DNA of 64,000 bases from Terricaulis silvestris (lineage in GTDB: Bacteria > Pseudomonadota > Alphaproteobacteria > Caulobacterales > Aquidulcibacteraceae). The DNA lies in assembly GCF_009792355.1 (NCBI RefSeq), contig NZ_CP047045.1, positions 1,364,001 to 1,428,000 of the forward strand, written 5' to 3'. The translations under genes and the position numbers were made by a program. Shown here one piece after another: positions 50,123 through 60,663 of this stretch. A model generated the notes under the pieces. It ran no database searches. It was given only the letters and a program-made list of their open reading frames with translations, and had not been told where the DNA came from. Within the stretch, counting starts at the first letter, position 1. Every line of letters begins with the position of its first letter.

Positions 50123-50800
50123 GTGCAGTTTGACGACGTGATCCTGGGGCGCCGGAGCATCCGCGGCTACAAGCCCGATCCCGTGCCCAAAGCGTTGATC
50201 GAAGAAATCATCGCCCTCGCGATGCGCGCGCCTTCGTCCATGAACACGCAGCCGTGGAATTTTTACGTCATCAGCGGTGAGCCGCTGAACCGCATCCGCA
50301 CCGGCAACACCGAGCGCATGGTGACAGGCGTCCCGCAATCGCGCGAATTCCGCATCGGTCCTCCGTTCGCCAATCAGCACCGCGAGCGCCAGATTGGCGT
50401 TGCCAAACAATTGTTCGCCGCGATGGGCATCGCGCGCGATGATACCGAGAAGCGCCAGGATTGGGTGCTGCGCGGCTTTCGACAGTTCGATGCGCCGGTG
50501 TGCGTGATCGTGACATACGACCGCGTGCTCGACGGCAGCGACGATACGCCATTCGATTGCGGCGCCGTGACCAACGCGCTGGTGAACGCAGCCTGGTCAC
50601 GCGGCCTCGGCGCCGTGATCAACAGCCAGGGCATCATGCAGTCGCCGGTCGTGCGCGAGCACGCAGGCATCGCCGACGATCAGGTCATCATGAAAAGCAT
50701 CGCGCTGGGATGGCCCGATGAGAGCTTTCCGGCAAACTCGGTCGTGTCCGAACGCAAGCGCGTAGATGAGGCGACCGTGTTTGTCGGGTTCGAGAGCTAG
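50123..50800 (+). CDS. Nitroreductase family protein
   Basis: 225 residues. FDDVILGRRSIRGYKPDPVP at the start, MRAPSSMNTQPWNFYVIS as the FMN phosphate-binding region, AWSRGLGAVINSQGIMQSP and IALGWPDESFPAN at the end. The GTG at 50123 is preferred to one five codons upstream because it has GAGGGG about 9 bases before it. It reduces nitroaromatics, quinones or flavins using NAD(P)H. Confidence 0.9.
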   Translation: MQFDDVILGRRSIRGYKPDPVPKALIEEIIALAMRAPSSMNTQPWNFYVISGEPLNRIRTGNTERMVTGVPQSREFRIGPPFANQHRERQIGVAKQLFAAMGIARDDTEKRQDWVLRGFRQFDAPVCVIVTYDRVLDGSDDTPFDCGAVTNALVNAAWSRGLGAVINSQGIMQSPVVREHAGIADDQVIMKSIALGWPDESFPANSVVSERKRVDEATVFVGFES

Positions 50801-50843
50801 TGTTCAACGGCGATCTGCCCATGGCTAACCAGGGAAAAGCACA

Positions 50844-51248
50844 TCAAGTCGCCCAGCACGCGCCATTCTGCCGAGCTTGATGCTGACGACCCAGATCGTC
50901 GGTCAACGTGACCACACATTCGAATGCATCGCCGGTCTTGTCGGTATGTTTCTGGCCGCTGAAGATCACCTGGATTTCAGCACCCTTCAGCCAAGCGCTC
51001 GGCAACAATCGCGCGGTCAGCTGTGTTGCGAGCATCTGCCGGTAGTGCTCAATCATTTCGCTGAACTTTGAACTGGCGGGCGTGATCGTTGAGTTTTTCA
51101 AATCCACGCGGAGTTCAGACACGCCCGACTTGCGCGCATGCGAGTATAGTTTGCCTAAAGCCCAATAGCTTCCAATGTCGTTGTTGCGACTGACAAACGA
51201 GCCGACCAATCCAAAGGCCGCTCCGCGAAGGTCTCTCCGTCTGGGCAT
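50844..51248 (-). CDS. Protein of unknown function, lower-GC
   Basis: 134 residues from the ATG at 51248 (longer starts would run into the carboxylase gene end). SFVSRNNDIGSYWALGKLYS, SELRVDLKNSTITPASSKFS and GAEIQVIFSGQKHTDKTGDA look like a folded protein. Base composition is visibly lower in GC than neighbours, suggesting recent acquisition. No family recognised. Confidence 0.5.
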   Translation of the reverse strand: MPRRRDLRGAAFGLVGSFVSRNNDIGSYWALGKLYSHARKSGVSELRVDLKNSTITPASSKFSEMIEHYRQMLATQLTARLLPSAWLKGAEIQVIFSGQKHTDKTGDAFECVVTLTDDLGRQHQARQNGACWAT

Positions 51249-51301
51249 TATCGATCGGCATCGTAGCGCCGCGCTCGACCCGCTGCCATCGGTGAAATCC
51301 G

Positions 51302-52849
51302 CTATGGCCGCATCCCAAACGCACTCGGCCCAGTCTCCGCACCACGCTGCGCCAAGTTCGCCCACTCACACAGCAACGGCCGCGTGTCGCGCGGGTCGAT
51401 AATCTCCTCCGCGTAAAAACTCTCCGCCGTGCGAAACGGCGAACGCAACGCCTCAGCCCAAGCGCGGATTTCCTTCAGCCGCTTCTCCGGCTCCGGATGC
51501 GCCTCAATCTCGCGCTTGTAAGCCGCCTCAATGCCGCCCTCCATCGGCAGCGAACCCCAATCGCCGCTCGGCCAGCAATAGCGATACTTAAGCCGCGTCG
51601 GATTCATCATCGCCGACCCCGCCAAGCCAAACGCCTGTCGCACCACGATCGAGCACCACGTCACGCGCGCCTGATACACAGCCGCCATCGCCTGCACGCC
51701 AAGCTTCACAACCGCGCTGCGCTCATGCTTCACGCCGACAGCAAAGCCCGGGCAGTCAACGAAGTGCACCACCGGCAAATGAAACGTCTGCGCCAGATCG
51801 ACGTGCTTGATCAGCTTGCGGCAAACATCCGCCGTCCACGCACCACCAAGAAACATCGGATCGCCGGCGATCACCGCGACGCTCCAGCCATCGATGCGCG
51901 CAAAGCCTGTAATGAGCCCACGCCCCCATTGCCGCCCGGTTTCAAAGAATGAACCCGCATCGACGCAAGCATCCACGATGCGCCGCATCTTGTACGGCAC
52001 CCGTCGATCGCGCGGCACCACATCGATCAACGTCGCATCGCGCCGATCAACCGGATCGTTCACCTGCACCCGCGGCGCTGCTTCATGCACTGAAGCCGGC
52101 AGGTAGGAGAGAAACTTGCGCGCCGCCGCAAACGCTTCCGCTTCGCTGCCGACAATGTCATCCACCACGCCGTTCTTGCCGTTGATCTCCGCGCCGCCCA
52201 AGCCTTCCTTGTCGACGTCCTCGCCAATCGCCTTCGCCACCGGCGGCCCCGCGACGAACACCTGGCTCAAGCCCTGAACCATCACGCTATAATGGCTCGC
52301 CGCCACACGCCCCGCGCCAAGCCCAGCGCACGGTCCAAGCGCCAACGACACCACCGGCACGCTCGCCATGTTCGCGACAACCCATTCCCATCCCGGCGTC
52401 TGCGGGATGTAAGTGCGCGGATCCTTCTCCAGCATCTTCACCGAACCGCCGCCGCCGGTGCCGTCGATCAAGCGCACCAGTGGCATGCGATATTCGTTGG
52501 CCATCTGCTCGGCGAACACGAGCTTCTGCCAAATCCCCGCATCCGCCGCGCCGCCGCGCACGGAGAAATCATCCGACTGAATCGCGACAGGCCGCCCATC
52601 GATCAGCCCACGGCCGACAACGAACGGCGTCGGCAAAAACTCCGTCATCTCATTGTCAGCGCCGTACGCCGCGCGGCCCGCAATTTTACCCGTCTCGTGG
52701 AAACTGCCGGCATCGAGCAGAACATCCACCCGGTCACGCGCGGTGAGCTTGCCGATCGCCTTCTGCCGCGCAACGCGCTCCTCGCCGCCCATCTGTTCGG
52801 CCAGCGCCTCGCGCTGCTTCAGTTCCTCGATGTCCTTCTTCCAGCTCAT
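51302..52849 (-). CDS. Acyl-CoA carboxylase beta subunit (carboxyltransferase)
   Basis: 515 residues: an N-terminal carboxyltransferase domain (LTARDRVDVLLDAGSFHETG, DDFSVRGGAADAG, VVSLALGPCAGLGAGRVAAS) and a C-terminal one (VIAGDPMFLGGAWTADVCRK, VHFVDCPGFAVG, QAFGLAGSAMMNP). It is a biotin-dependent acyl-CoA carboxylase subunit of the propionyl/methylcrotonyl group. The biotin carboxylase partner is not in the window. Confidence 0.9.
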   Translation of the reverse strand: MSWKKDIEELKQREALAEQMGGEERVARQKAIGKLTARDRVDVLLDAGSFHETGKIAGRAAYGADNEMTEFLPTPFVVGRGLIDGRPVAIQSDDFSVRGGAADAGIWQKLVFAEQMANEYRMPLVRLIDGTGGGGSVKMLEKDPRTYIPQTPGWEWVVANMASVPVVSLALGPCAGLGAGRVAASHYSVMVQGLSQVFVAGPPVAKAIGEDVDKEGLGGAEINGKNGVVDDIVGSEAEAFAAARKFLSYLPASVHEAAPRVQVNDPVDRRDATLIDVVPRDRRVPYKMRRIVDACVDAGSFFETGRQWGRGLITGFARIDGWSVAVIAGDPMFLGGAWTADVCRKLIKHVDLAQTFHLPVVHFVDCPGFAVGVKHERSAVVKLGVQAMAAVYQARVTWCSIVVRQAFGLAGSAMMNPTRLKYRYCWPSGDWGSLPMEGGIEAAYKREIEAHPEPEKRLKEIRAWAEALRSPFRTAESFYAEEIIDPRDTRPLLCEWANLAQRGAETGPSAFGMRP

Positions 52850-52891
52850 CCAGCGTCTCCCGCAGCCACGTTAGGCGGACGGAACGCGGAC

Positions 52892-53740
52892 TTAAACCGC
52901 CATGTTGTCGATCAGCCGCGTCTTGCCGAGCCAGGCGGCGGCAAGGATGCGCGCGCTCGACGCATCGCTCACCGGCGCCAATGTCTCGGCGTGGCGGATG
53001 GCGACATAGTCGACGACAGTGAAGCCTGCTGCGGTGAGGTGGCGTGATGCTTCCGCTTCCGCGTCCGCGATCGGCGCGCCGTGGCGCACGGCCTTGATGG
53101 CGTCGTGCAGGATGAGATTGAGCCGGCCAGCGATGCGGCGTTCATCTTCGCTCAAGTACGCATTGCGCGATGACATGGCGAGGCCGTCGTGCTCGCGCAC
53201 GGTGGGGCAGCCGAGGATCTCAACGGGAATGTCGAGATCGCGCGCGAGTTTCTTGATGACGAGCAGCTGCTGGTAGTCCTTCTCGCCGAACAGCGCGACG
53301 TCGGGCAGGCATTGCAGCAGCAGCTTCGTCACCACCGTGGCGACGCCGCCGAAGAAGTGCGGACGGAAATCGCCTTCGAGCGGCACCGAAACATCGGCGA
53401 CGATAACGCTGGTGGCGAAGCCCTCCGGGTACATCACGCCGCGCTCGGGCGCGAACAGTAGATCGCAGCCCGCGCCCGCGAGCATCTGGGAGTCGCCGCC
53501 TTCGTCGCGGGGATAGCGCTCAAAATCTTCATGCGGCGCGAACTGGCGCGGGTTCACGAACAGGCTGGCGACGACGCGATCGCAGCGTTCCTTGGCGGCG
53601 CGCACGAGAGAGAGGTGTCCTTCGTGCAGCGCGCCCATGGTCGGAACGAGGCCAACGCGGAGCCCGGCTTTCCGCCAAGCGCGTACAGCGTCGCGTAGCG
53701 CGGTAACATCGCGAACAGCGGGAAGGATGGACTGGGCCAT
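52892..53740 (-). CDS. panC: Pantoate-beta-alanine ligase
   Basis: 282 residues: GLVPTMGALHEGHLSLVRAA (ATP-binding HxGH), VVASLFVNPRQFAPHEDFER, GVATVVTKLLLQCLPDVALFGEKDYQQL and SSRNAYLSEDER. It joins pantoate and beta-alanine in pantothenate/CoA synthesis. Start region contains a GANTC (GACTC) site at 53741-53745. Confidence 0.95.
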   Translation of the reverse strand: MAQSILPAVRDVTALRDAVRAWRKAGLRVGLVPTMGALHEGHLSLVRAAKERCDRVVASLFVNPRQFAPHEDFERYPRDEGGDSQMLAGAGCDLLFAPERGVMYPEGFATSVIVADVSVPLEGDFRPHFFGGVATVVTKLLLQCLPDVALFGEKDYQQLLVIKKLARDLDIPVEILGCPTVREHDGLAMSSRNAYLSEDERRIAGRLNLILHDAIKAVRHGAPIADAEAEASRHLTAAGFTVVDYVAIRHAETLAPVSDASSARILAAAWLGKTRLIDNMAV

Positions 53741-53779
53741 GACTCGCCATCCCTTGATGGCAGTTCCGCGTCAAGCCGC

Positions 53780-53795
53780 TTAAGCGCCCCTTAAC
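53780..53795. promoter_or_regulatory. CtrA-binding box upstream of mipZ
   Basis: TTAAGCGCCCCTTAAC is a perfect match to the CtrA consensus TTAA-N7-TTAAC. It lies in the 143-base divergent gap between panC and mipZ, about 88 bases before the mipZ start. A GANTC methylation site (GACTC) lies 35 bases away. Confidence 0.7.
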
Positions 53796-53882
53796 CTCGA
53801 TCAACGACGGTTCACATATGCGTCTTGGCGTTGCATCCCTGTTAAGGATTGCGACGCCCGCCAACCTGGGCGGGCGGAAGGC

Positions 53883-54752
53883 ATGAGCCTCGCCTACGCC
53901 CCCGAACACACACCCGCGCCGCGCCAGGCGCATGTGATCGTCGTCGGCAACCAAAAGGGCGGGGCCGGCAAGTCGACTGTCGCGATGCATATTATCGTCG
54001 CGCTGATGCGCATGGGCCGGCGCACCGGCGTGCTGGACCTCGACGTCCGCCAGCGCTCGTTGACGCGCTACATCGAAAACCGCGGCCGCTGGATCGCCTC
54101 GCGCGGCGCGCAGCTGGCGTCGCCACAGATTTTGGAATTGCACGAAAGTCGCGATCGTTCGCTCGATGCGGCCGAAGCCTCCGACGAAAGCGGCTTTCAC
54201 GCAGCTTTGCGGCGCTTGAGCGAAACCTGCGATTTCGTCGTGATCGACTCTCCCGGCGGCGACTCTTACTTGGCGCGCGTCGCGCATTCCTGGGCCGATA
54301 CGCTGGTGACACCCCTCAACGACAGCTTCGTCGATTTCGATCTGCTCGGCGACATCGATCCAGACTGCGCCGACATCGTGCGCCCTTCGATCTATAGCGA
54401 ATTGGTCTGGGAGAGCCGCAAGAAGAAGGCGCTCGCCGTGCGCACGCCGATCGACTGGGTCGTGCTGCGCAACCGGACCTCCGCGTCGAAGATCGAAGCC
54501 AAGAACAAGCAAAAGGTCGGTCAGGCGTTGAACACGCTGTCCAACCGGATCGGCTTCCGCATGGCCCCCGGTCTGAGCGAACGTGTGATCTACCGCGAAC
54601 TCTTCCCGCAGGGCCTGACCCTGCTGGATCTCGACGCTGATGGCGGCGAGGGGGCGATGAAAATGGCTCACTTGGCTGCCCGCCAGGAACTCCGCGACCT
54701 CTTCATCACCCTAAAGTTGCCTGGCCTAGACGGCGAACCGCTGAAGTTCTGA
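53883..54752 (+). CDS. mipZ: MipZ division-plane positioning ATPase
   Basis: 289 residues. The deviant Walker A is VVGNQKGGAGKSTVAMH (residues 21-37) and the Walker B region GVLDLDVRQRSLTRYIENR matches Caulobacter MipZ closely. IDSPGGDS, LVTPLNDSFVDFDLLGDIDP, DWVVLRNR, GFRMAPGLSERVIYRELFP and GLTLLDL also match. MipZ dimers form a gradient from the poles with ParB and inhibit FtsZ assembly, placing the division site at midcell. The J-domain gene follows. Confidence 0.95.
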   Translation: MSLAYAPEHTPAPRQAHVIVVGNQKGGAGKSTVAMHIIVALMRMGRRTGVLDLDVRQRSLTRYIENRGRWIASRGAQLASPQILELHESRDRSLDAAEASDESGFHAALRRLSETCDFVVIDSPGGDSYLARVAHSWADTLVTPLNDSFVDFDLLGDIDPDCADIVRPSIYSELVWESRKKKALAVRTPIDWVVLRNRTSASKIEAKNKQKVGQALNTLSNRIGFRMAPGLSERVIYRELFPQGLTLLDLDADGGEGAMKMAHLAARQELRDLFITLKLPGLDGEPLKF

Positions 54753-54800
54753 GCCCGCCGTGCTAGGCGGGCGCGGGCGCTGAGCCCCTGGAGGCTTGGG

Positions 54801-55229
54801 TTGCTCCCGATTCTGCTGATCGTGGCGGCGGTGTTCGCTCTGCTGTTCTTTGTCCGCGTCGGCGGTTCCCAGCGCGTGGAACTCATGCGCCGGTGGCCGG
54901 CGGTGGCGTTCGCAGGTGCAGCAATCGTGGCGGCATCCCGTGGCGCCATCTGGCCGGCGATCGCGTTCGCCGCTCTTGCTGCTCTGGCCTGGACGTGGTG
55001 GCCGCGCATCGCACCGCGACTAAGACCGGAGGTGCCGAAAACAACAGCGCCGAACCCTGCAGATGCCGAAGCGCGCGTCATTCTGGGGGTTGGTCCAACT
55101 GCAACAAGTTCTGAAATTCGTGCAGCGTATCGCACCAAGATGGCCCGCGCGCATCCCGATACGGGTGGCTCAAATGCAGAAGCCGCGCGGCTGACGGCCG
55201 CGCGGGATCGACTGCTTCGCAAGCGCTAG
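54801..55229 (+). CDS. Membrane-anchored J-domain protein
   Basis: 142 residues starting with TTG, which has GGAGG about 8 bases upstream. Two hydrophobic segments (about 1-18 and 32-65) precede a C-terminal J domain (about 88-142: EARVILGVGPTATSSEIRAA, RAHPDTGGSNAEAARL) with the HPD motif that stimulates DnaK. A hairpin GCCCGCC/GGCGGGC lies between it and mipZ. Confidence 0.82.
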   Translation: MLPILLIVAAVFALLFFVRVGGSQRVELMRRWPAVAFAGAAIVAASRGAIWPAIAFAALAALAWTWWPRIAPRLRPEVPKTTAPNPADAEARVILGVGPTATSSEIRAAYRTKMARAHPDTGGSNAEAARLTAARDRLLRKR

Positions 55230-55233
55230 GCGC

Positions 55234-56292
55234 TTACTCGGACTCTTCGGTGCTGTCTTCGCCTTCGTCGCCTTGGCCGATCGGCTCAAGCGGCGTACGC
55301 ACCGGCGAGAGCGTTTCGACGACCATGCCCTGATAGGTCGCATAGGGCGAACCAGGCGATGAAGGAGCGCTGGCGGTGACCGCGCTGGGCGCGAGCTGGA
55401 CGTCGAGCCGGCGGCTCGGCAGGCTGGCGAACGTAGCCGCGTTCGGATCTGCGCGGCGGGCGAATTCTTGGTAGGCGCCTTCGATCAGGTAAGCGACCTG
55501 CGCGTCACGGGCCGCGGCGGATTCACCGCCAAGCACGACCACGATCACGCGGCGGCCGTCGCGCTCGGCCATGGTGGCAAGGTTGAAGCCTGAGGCGCGG
55601 GTGTAGCCGGTCTTGATGCCGTCAACGCCTTCGATCTGGCCGAGGAGGCGGTTGTGATTGCGGCCCGAAGTCCGACGCCAAGCAAAGCTCGGCGTTTGGA
55701 ATACATGGTAATGCTCAGGAAAATCACGCCAGAGCGCTTGCGACAGCGTAGCCATATCTCGCGCCGTGGTGCGGTGACGGGTGTCCGGCAGACCGCTGGC
55801 GTTCGCAAATCGGGTTTCGGTCAGGCCGAGTTCGCGGGCGCGCGCCGTCATGTTGGCGGCGAAGCGCGCCTCGGAGCCGCCGAGGCGCTCAGCCGTCAGC
55901 GTAGCGACATCGTTCGCGGACTGCACGACCAGCGCACGGATGGCCTGTTCGACGGTGATGGAGTCACAACCACGCCGGCGGCTGCAGGCGAGGCCAAGCC
56001 GAGAGGGCGGTTGACGGGAGGCGTTGCGCGATGCCGTCCAGCGGGTATCCATTGTGATGTCGCCGCGCTCGAGCGCTTCGAAGATCATGTAGAGCGTCAT
56101 CATCTTGGTCAGGGACGCTGGATAGCGGCCCGCGTCGGCCTGGTCCTCGAGCAGCACCTCGTTGGTGCGCGCATCCATGACGATCGCCGAATAGCGATCC
56201 TGCGCCATGGCAGGCACAGCGGCCCCCAGGGCTACGGCGGCGGCCAGAGCACCGACCACAATCCGCACCTTAAACAAACCCGCTGACTTCAT
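55234..56292 (-). CDS. D-alanyl-D-alanine carboxypeptidase (S11)
   Basis: 352 residues from the ATG at 56292 with signal peptide (VVGALAAAVALGAAVPAMA). Catalytic motifs: SLTK (nucleophile Ser and Lys), SAND, and KTG in GIKTGYT. It is a low-molecular-weight penicillin-binding protein that trims peptidoglycan pentapeptides. An odd CSRRRGCDS insert lies before the SAN motif. Longer starts (TTG, GTG) exist up to 56322. Confidence 0.92.
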   Translation of the reverse strand: MKSAGLFKVRIVVGALAAAVALGAAVPAMAQDRYSAIVMDARTNEVLLEDQADAGRYPASLTKMMTLYMIFEALERGDITMDTRWTASRNASRQPPSRLGLACSRRRGCDSITVEQAIRALVVQSANDVATLTAERLGGSEARFAANMTARARELGLTETRFANASGLPDTRHRTTARDMATLSQALWRDFPEHYHVFQTPSFAWRRTSGRNHNRLLGQIEGVDGIKTGYTRASGFNLATMAERDGRRVIVVVLGGESAAARDAQVAYLIEGAYQEFARRADPNAATFASLPSRRLDVQLAPSAVTASAPSSPGSPYATYQGMVVETLSPVRTPLEPIGQGDEGEDSTEESE

Positions 56293-56517
56293 CGTCGTCC
56301 CGTCCCGCACAATCACGGACAATTTCAGGCAAATCGCGTGCCGCGCAGCTTACAGATTCATTAGACCCGGTTAAGCGACCGTAGCAGTGGTGAGGTAAAC
56401 GCCCGCCTGATCGTCGTTACCGAGTCACTCGCTGCTATTACAGGCTGTGGACAACGTGGTTAACACCAGATGAATGGCGGACCATTTCACTGCGACAACC
56501 TGTCAATCGCTGCATGG
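56293..56517. other. Intergenic stretch between carboxypeptidase and phasin, left part
   Basis: Divergent gap of about 346 bases in total. The left part has AT-richer patches (TTACAGATTCATTAGACC, GGTTAACACC) that may hold the carboxypeptidase promoter. I see no ORF or repeat in it. Confidence 0.5.
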
Positions 56518-56567
56518 TGCAGTGCAGCATAAATCTGATTGACTTCGCAGCTGCAGCATAACATATA
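56518..56567 (+). promoter_or_regulatory. Phasin promoter with paired operator-like repeats
   Basis: A sigma70-like promoter TTGACT (56539-56544), 17-base spacer, CATATA (56562-56567). Two repeats, TGCAGTGCAGCATAA (56518-56532) and GCAGCTGCAGCATAA (56547-56561), lie 29 bases apart, the second filling the spacer. TGCAG-type palindromes are bound by the PHB repressor PhaR in related bacteria. Confidence 0.6.
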
Positions 56568-56638
56568 GGGCATCAGATTCGCCGTCCGTGGCGGTCCAAT
56601 ACCAGTTTATGGGCCTCGCGGCCCTTAGGAGACCTAAA

Positions 56639-57097
56639 ATGGCCACCGCCAAAACCGCCACGAAGGCCGCCAAGTCGGCCACCGAAGCTTTCGAGACCTT
56701 CACCTCGACGTCGAGCGAAACGGTCCGTGAAAACATGGAACGCGCCCAAGCCGCTCTGTCGGAAGCCTCGTCTTTCGGCAAGCAGAACGTCGAAGCTTGG
56801 GTTGCTTCGGCCGCCGTCGCCCAAAAGGGCTTCGAAACCATCTCCGCCCGCACCGTCGCTTTCCAAAAGGAAGCACTCGAGAAGAACGTCGCCGCCGCCA
56901 AGGCGCTGATGACCTCGAAGTCGGTGCAAGAGTTCGTCGAGAAGCAAAACGACTTCGCGAAGTCCTCGTTCGAGGCTTATGTCGCGGAACTCACGTCGGT
57001 TTCTGAACTCTTCCAAGGCGTCGCCAAGGAAGCCTTCGCGCCGATCAACGATCGCGTGAACGCTGTTGGCCAGCTGATCCAAACGGCTCAGCGCTAA
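56639..57097 (+). CDS. phaP: Phasin
   Basis: 152 residues, almost entirely amphipathic helix: ATEAFETFTSTSSETVREN, QNVEAWVASAAVAQKGFETI, NVAAAKALMTSKSVQEFVEK and DFAKSSFEAYVAELTSVSEL. It matches the Phasin_2 family, which coats polyhydroxyalkanoate granules. TTAGGAG precedes the ATG. A strong terminator follows. Confidence 0.92.
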   Translation: MATAKTATKAAKSATEAFETFTSTSSETVRENMERAQAALSEASSFGKQNVEAWVASAAVAQKGFETISARTVAFQKEALEKNVAAAKALMTSKSVQEFVEKQNDFAKSSFEAYVAELTSVSELFQGVAKEAFAPINDRVNAVGQLIQTAQR

Positions 57098-57141
57098 GAC
57101 TTTTCCACTTCGGGGCACGTCCCCGAGGGGCTGAAATAGGG

Positions 57142-57178
57142 ACGGGCCTGGCTCAAACGAGCCGGGCCCGTTTCTTTT
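57142..57178 (+). terminator. Rho-independent terminator after the phasin gene
   Basis: Stem ACGGGCCTGGCTC/GAGCCGGGCCCGT with loop AAAC, followed by TTCTTTT. Confidence 0.9.
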
Positions 57179-57341
57179 GCGCCAGGCGCCATTTCGGAGG
57201 GCGCGCCGCCATGGGCTGTGTTCGCCGTGCGCGCAAGCCCTTCCATCGGCGCTTCCGATCCATAAATTGTTCAACATCTGAGCGAAGGCTCATGGGTGGG
57301 CGAGTCGTCGCTCTTTGGTTTTTCGGGGTCAGCAAGCGTCG

Positions 57342-57680
57342 ATGAGCGACGAAAACTGGAACGACGAGGGCGAGGGCGACGGTGGGGCCGATGGCCGTAC
57401 CGGAACCAAGACGCTTACGCGGACCAAGAAGCCGTCCCTATATCGGGTGCTGATACTGAACGACGACTACACGCCCATGGAATTCGTGGTCTACGTTCTC
57501 GAGCGCTTCTTCAACAAGACCCGCGAAGAAGCCACGACGATCATGCTGCACGTCCACCAGAACGGCGTCGGCGTGTGTGGAATTTTCACGTACGAGGTCG
57601 CTGAGACGAAGGTCGCTCAGGTTCTCGATCTCGCGCGGCGGTCCGAGCACCCGCTGCAATGCACGATGGAAAAGGAATAA
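57342..57680 (+). CDS. clpS: ClpS adaptor protein
   Basis: 112 residues. A flexible acidic N-terminus precedes [40 protein letters not shown] and [10 protein letters not shown]. ClpS delivers N-end-rule substrates to ClpA; the DD in [10 protein letters not shown] is the ligand-binding pocket. clpA follows two bases after the stop. Confidence 0.95.
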   Translation: MSDENWNDEGEGDGGADGRTGTKTLTRTKKPSLYRVLILNDDYTPMEFVVYVLERFFNKTREEATTIMLHVHQNGVGVCGIFTYEVAETKVAQVLDLARRSEHPLQCTMEKE

Positions 57681-57681
57681 G

Positions 57682-60003
<2,322 letters not shown>

Positions 60004-60022
60004 GCACTAGCGCGGCGACAAG

Positions 60023-60056
60023 CAGAAGCGGCGGCTCGCAAGGGCCGCCGTTTCTT
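60023..60056 (+). terminator. Hairpin terminator after clpA
   Basis: Stem GAAGCGGCGG/CCGCCGTTTC with a short loop and T-rich 3' flank TTTCTTTA. Confidence 0.75.
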
Positions 60057-60121
60057 TATGGAGCGCCGGCGTCCTCGCCGGCCAACACCAGCGCTGGCCG
60101 GCGAGACGCCGGCGCTCCATA
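60057..60121. repeat. Palindromic element A flanking the cupin gene
   Basis: 65 bases. Left arm of 27 bases begins TATGGAGCGCCGGCG and pairs with the right arm ending CGCCGGCGCTCCATA, with one bulge; a 12-base loop lies between. The same arms occur in the element at 60566. Confidence 0.92.
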
Positions 60122-60130
60122 GTGGCGTTC

Positions 60131-60565
60131 ATGCTCCTGCGGCCTCAGATATTCGCCTCGATCTTCGCGCTCGCCGCCTGCGCCACCGCGTCAGCGCAAA
60201 TCGCGCCGCTGCCCATGGCGCTCTGCGCTGGTTGGGAAGGCGAGCGCGTCTGCGAGCAATTGCACGAGGACGCACAGATCCGCGTTCTACGTTGCACGTT
60301 CCCGCCCGGCGTCGGCCACGACATGCACTACCACCCGCCGCACTTCGGCTACGTCGTCTCCGGCGAAAGCGTGATGCGGATCACGACGGCGGCTGGCGTG
60401 CGAGAAACGCCCGTGCGTACGGGCGGCTCGTTCTCCAACGACGCAGAAATCCAGCACGCCGCGCTAAATATCGGCGCGGAGACCACGACGTATCTGATCG
60501 TTGAGAAGAAATACGCCGACGTGCGCGCGCCGGAAGCCGTCGCGCCAGGATTATGCGCACACTAA
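60131..60565 (+). CDS. Exported cupin-domain protein
   Basis: 144 residues with a signal peptide (LRPQIFASIFALAACATASA). The cupin motif is GVGHDMHYHPPHFGYVVSGE and later NDAEIQHAALNIGAE, providing metal His ligands. The GTG directly at the repeat boundary (60122) is a longer alternative; neither has a good ribosome binding site. The gene is bracketed exactly by two palindromic elements. Confidence 0.8.
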   Translation: MLLRPQIFASIFALAACATASAQIAPLPMALCAGWEGERVCEQLHEDAQIRVLRCTFPPGVGHDMHYHPPHFGYVVSGESVMRITTAAGVRETPVRTGGSFSNDAEIQHAALNIGAETTTYLIVEKKYADVRAPEAVAPGLCAH

Positions 60566-60662
60566 TATGGAGCGCCGGCGTCCTCGCCGGCATCGGCGTT
60601 TCGGATTGATGGATGCGTGAAGGTGGAAGCACCTTTGCCGGCGAGGACGCCGGCGCTCCATA
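60566..60662. repeat. Palindromic element B flanking the cupin gene
   Basis: 97 bases with perfect 25-base terminal inverted repeats (60566-60590 and 60638-60662) sharing TATGGAGCGCCGGCG with element A. An inner hairpin AAGGTG/CACCTT lies between. It fills the space between the stops of the cupin and HIT genes, with only one base spare. Confidence 0.93.
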
Positions 60663-60663
60663 G

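Noticed and set aside
53529-54671. 380-codon minus-strand open frame across panC and mipZ
   Set aside because: It overlaps the coding regions of two strongly recognised genes and the divergent promoter gap between them, so it is a shadow frame.
54753-54772. Hairpin GCCCGCC/GGCGGGC between mipZ and the J-domain gene as a terminator
   Set aside because: There is no T-run after it and the next gene begins 28 bases later on the same strand, so termination is not supported.
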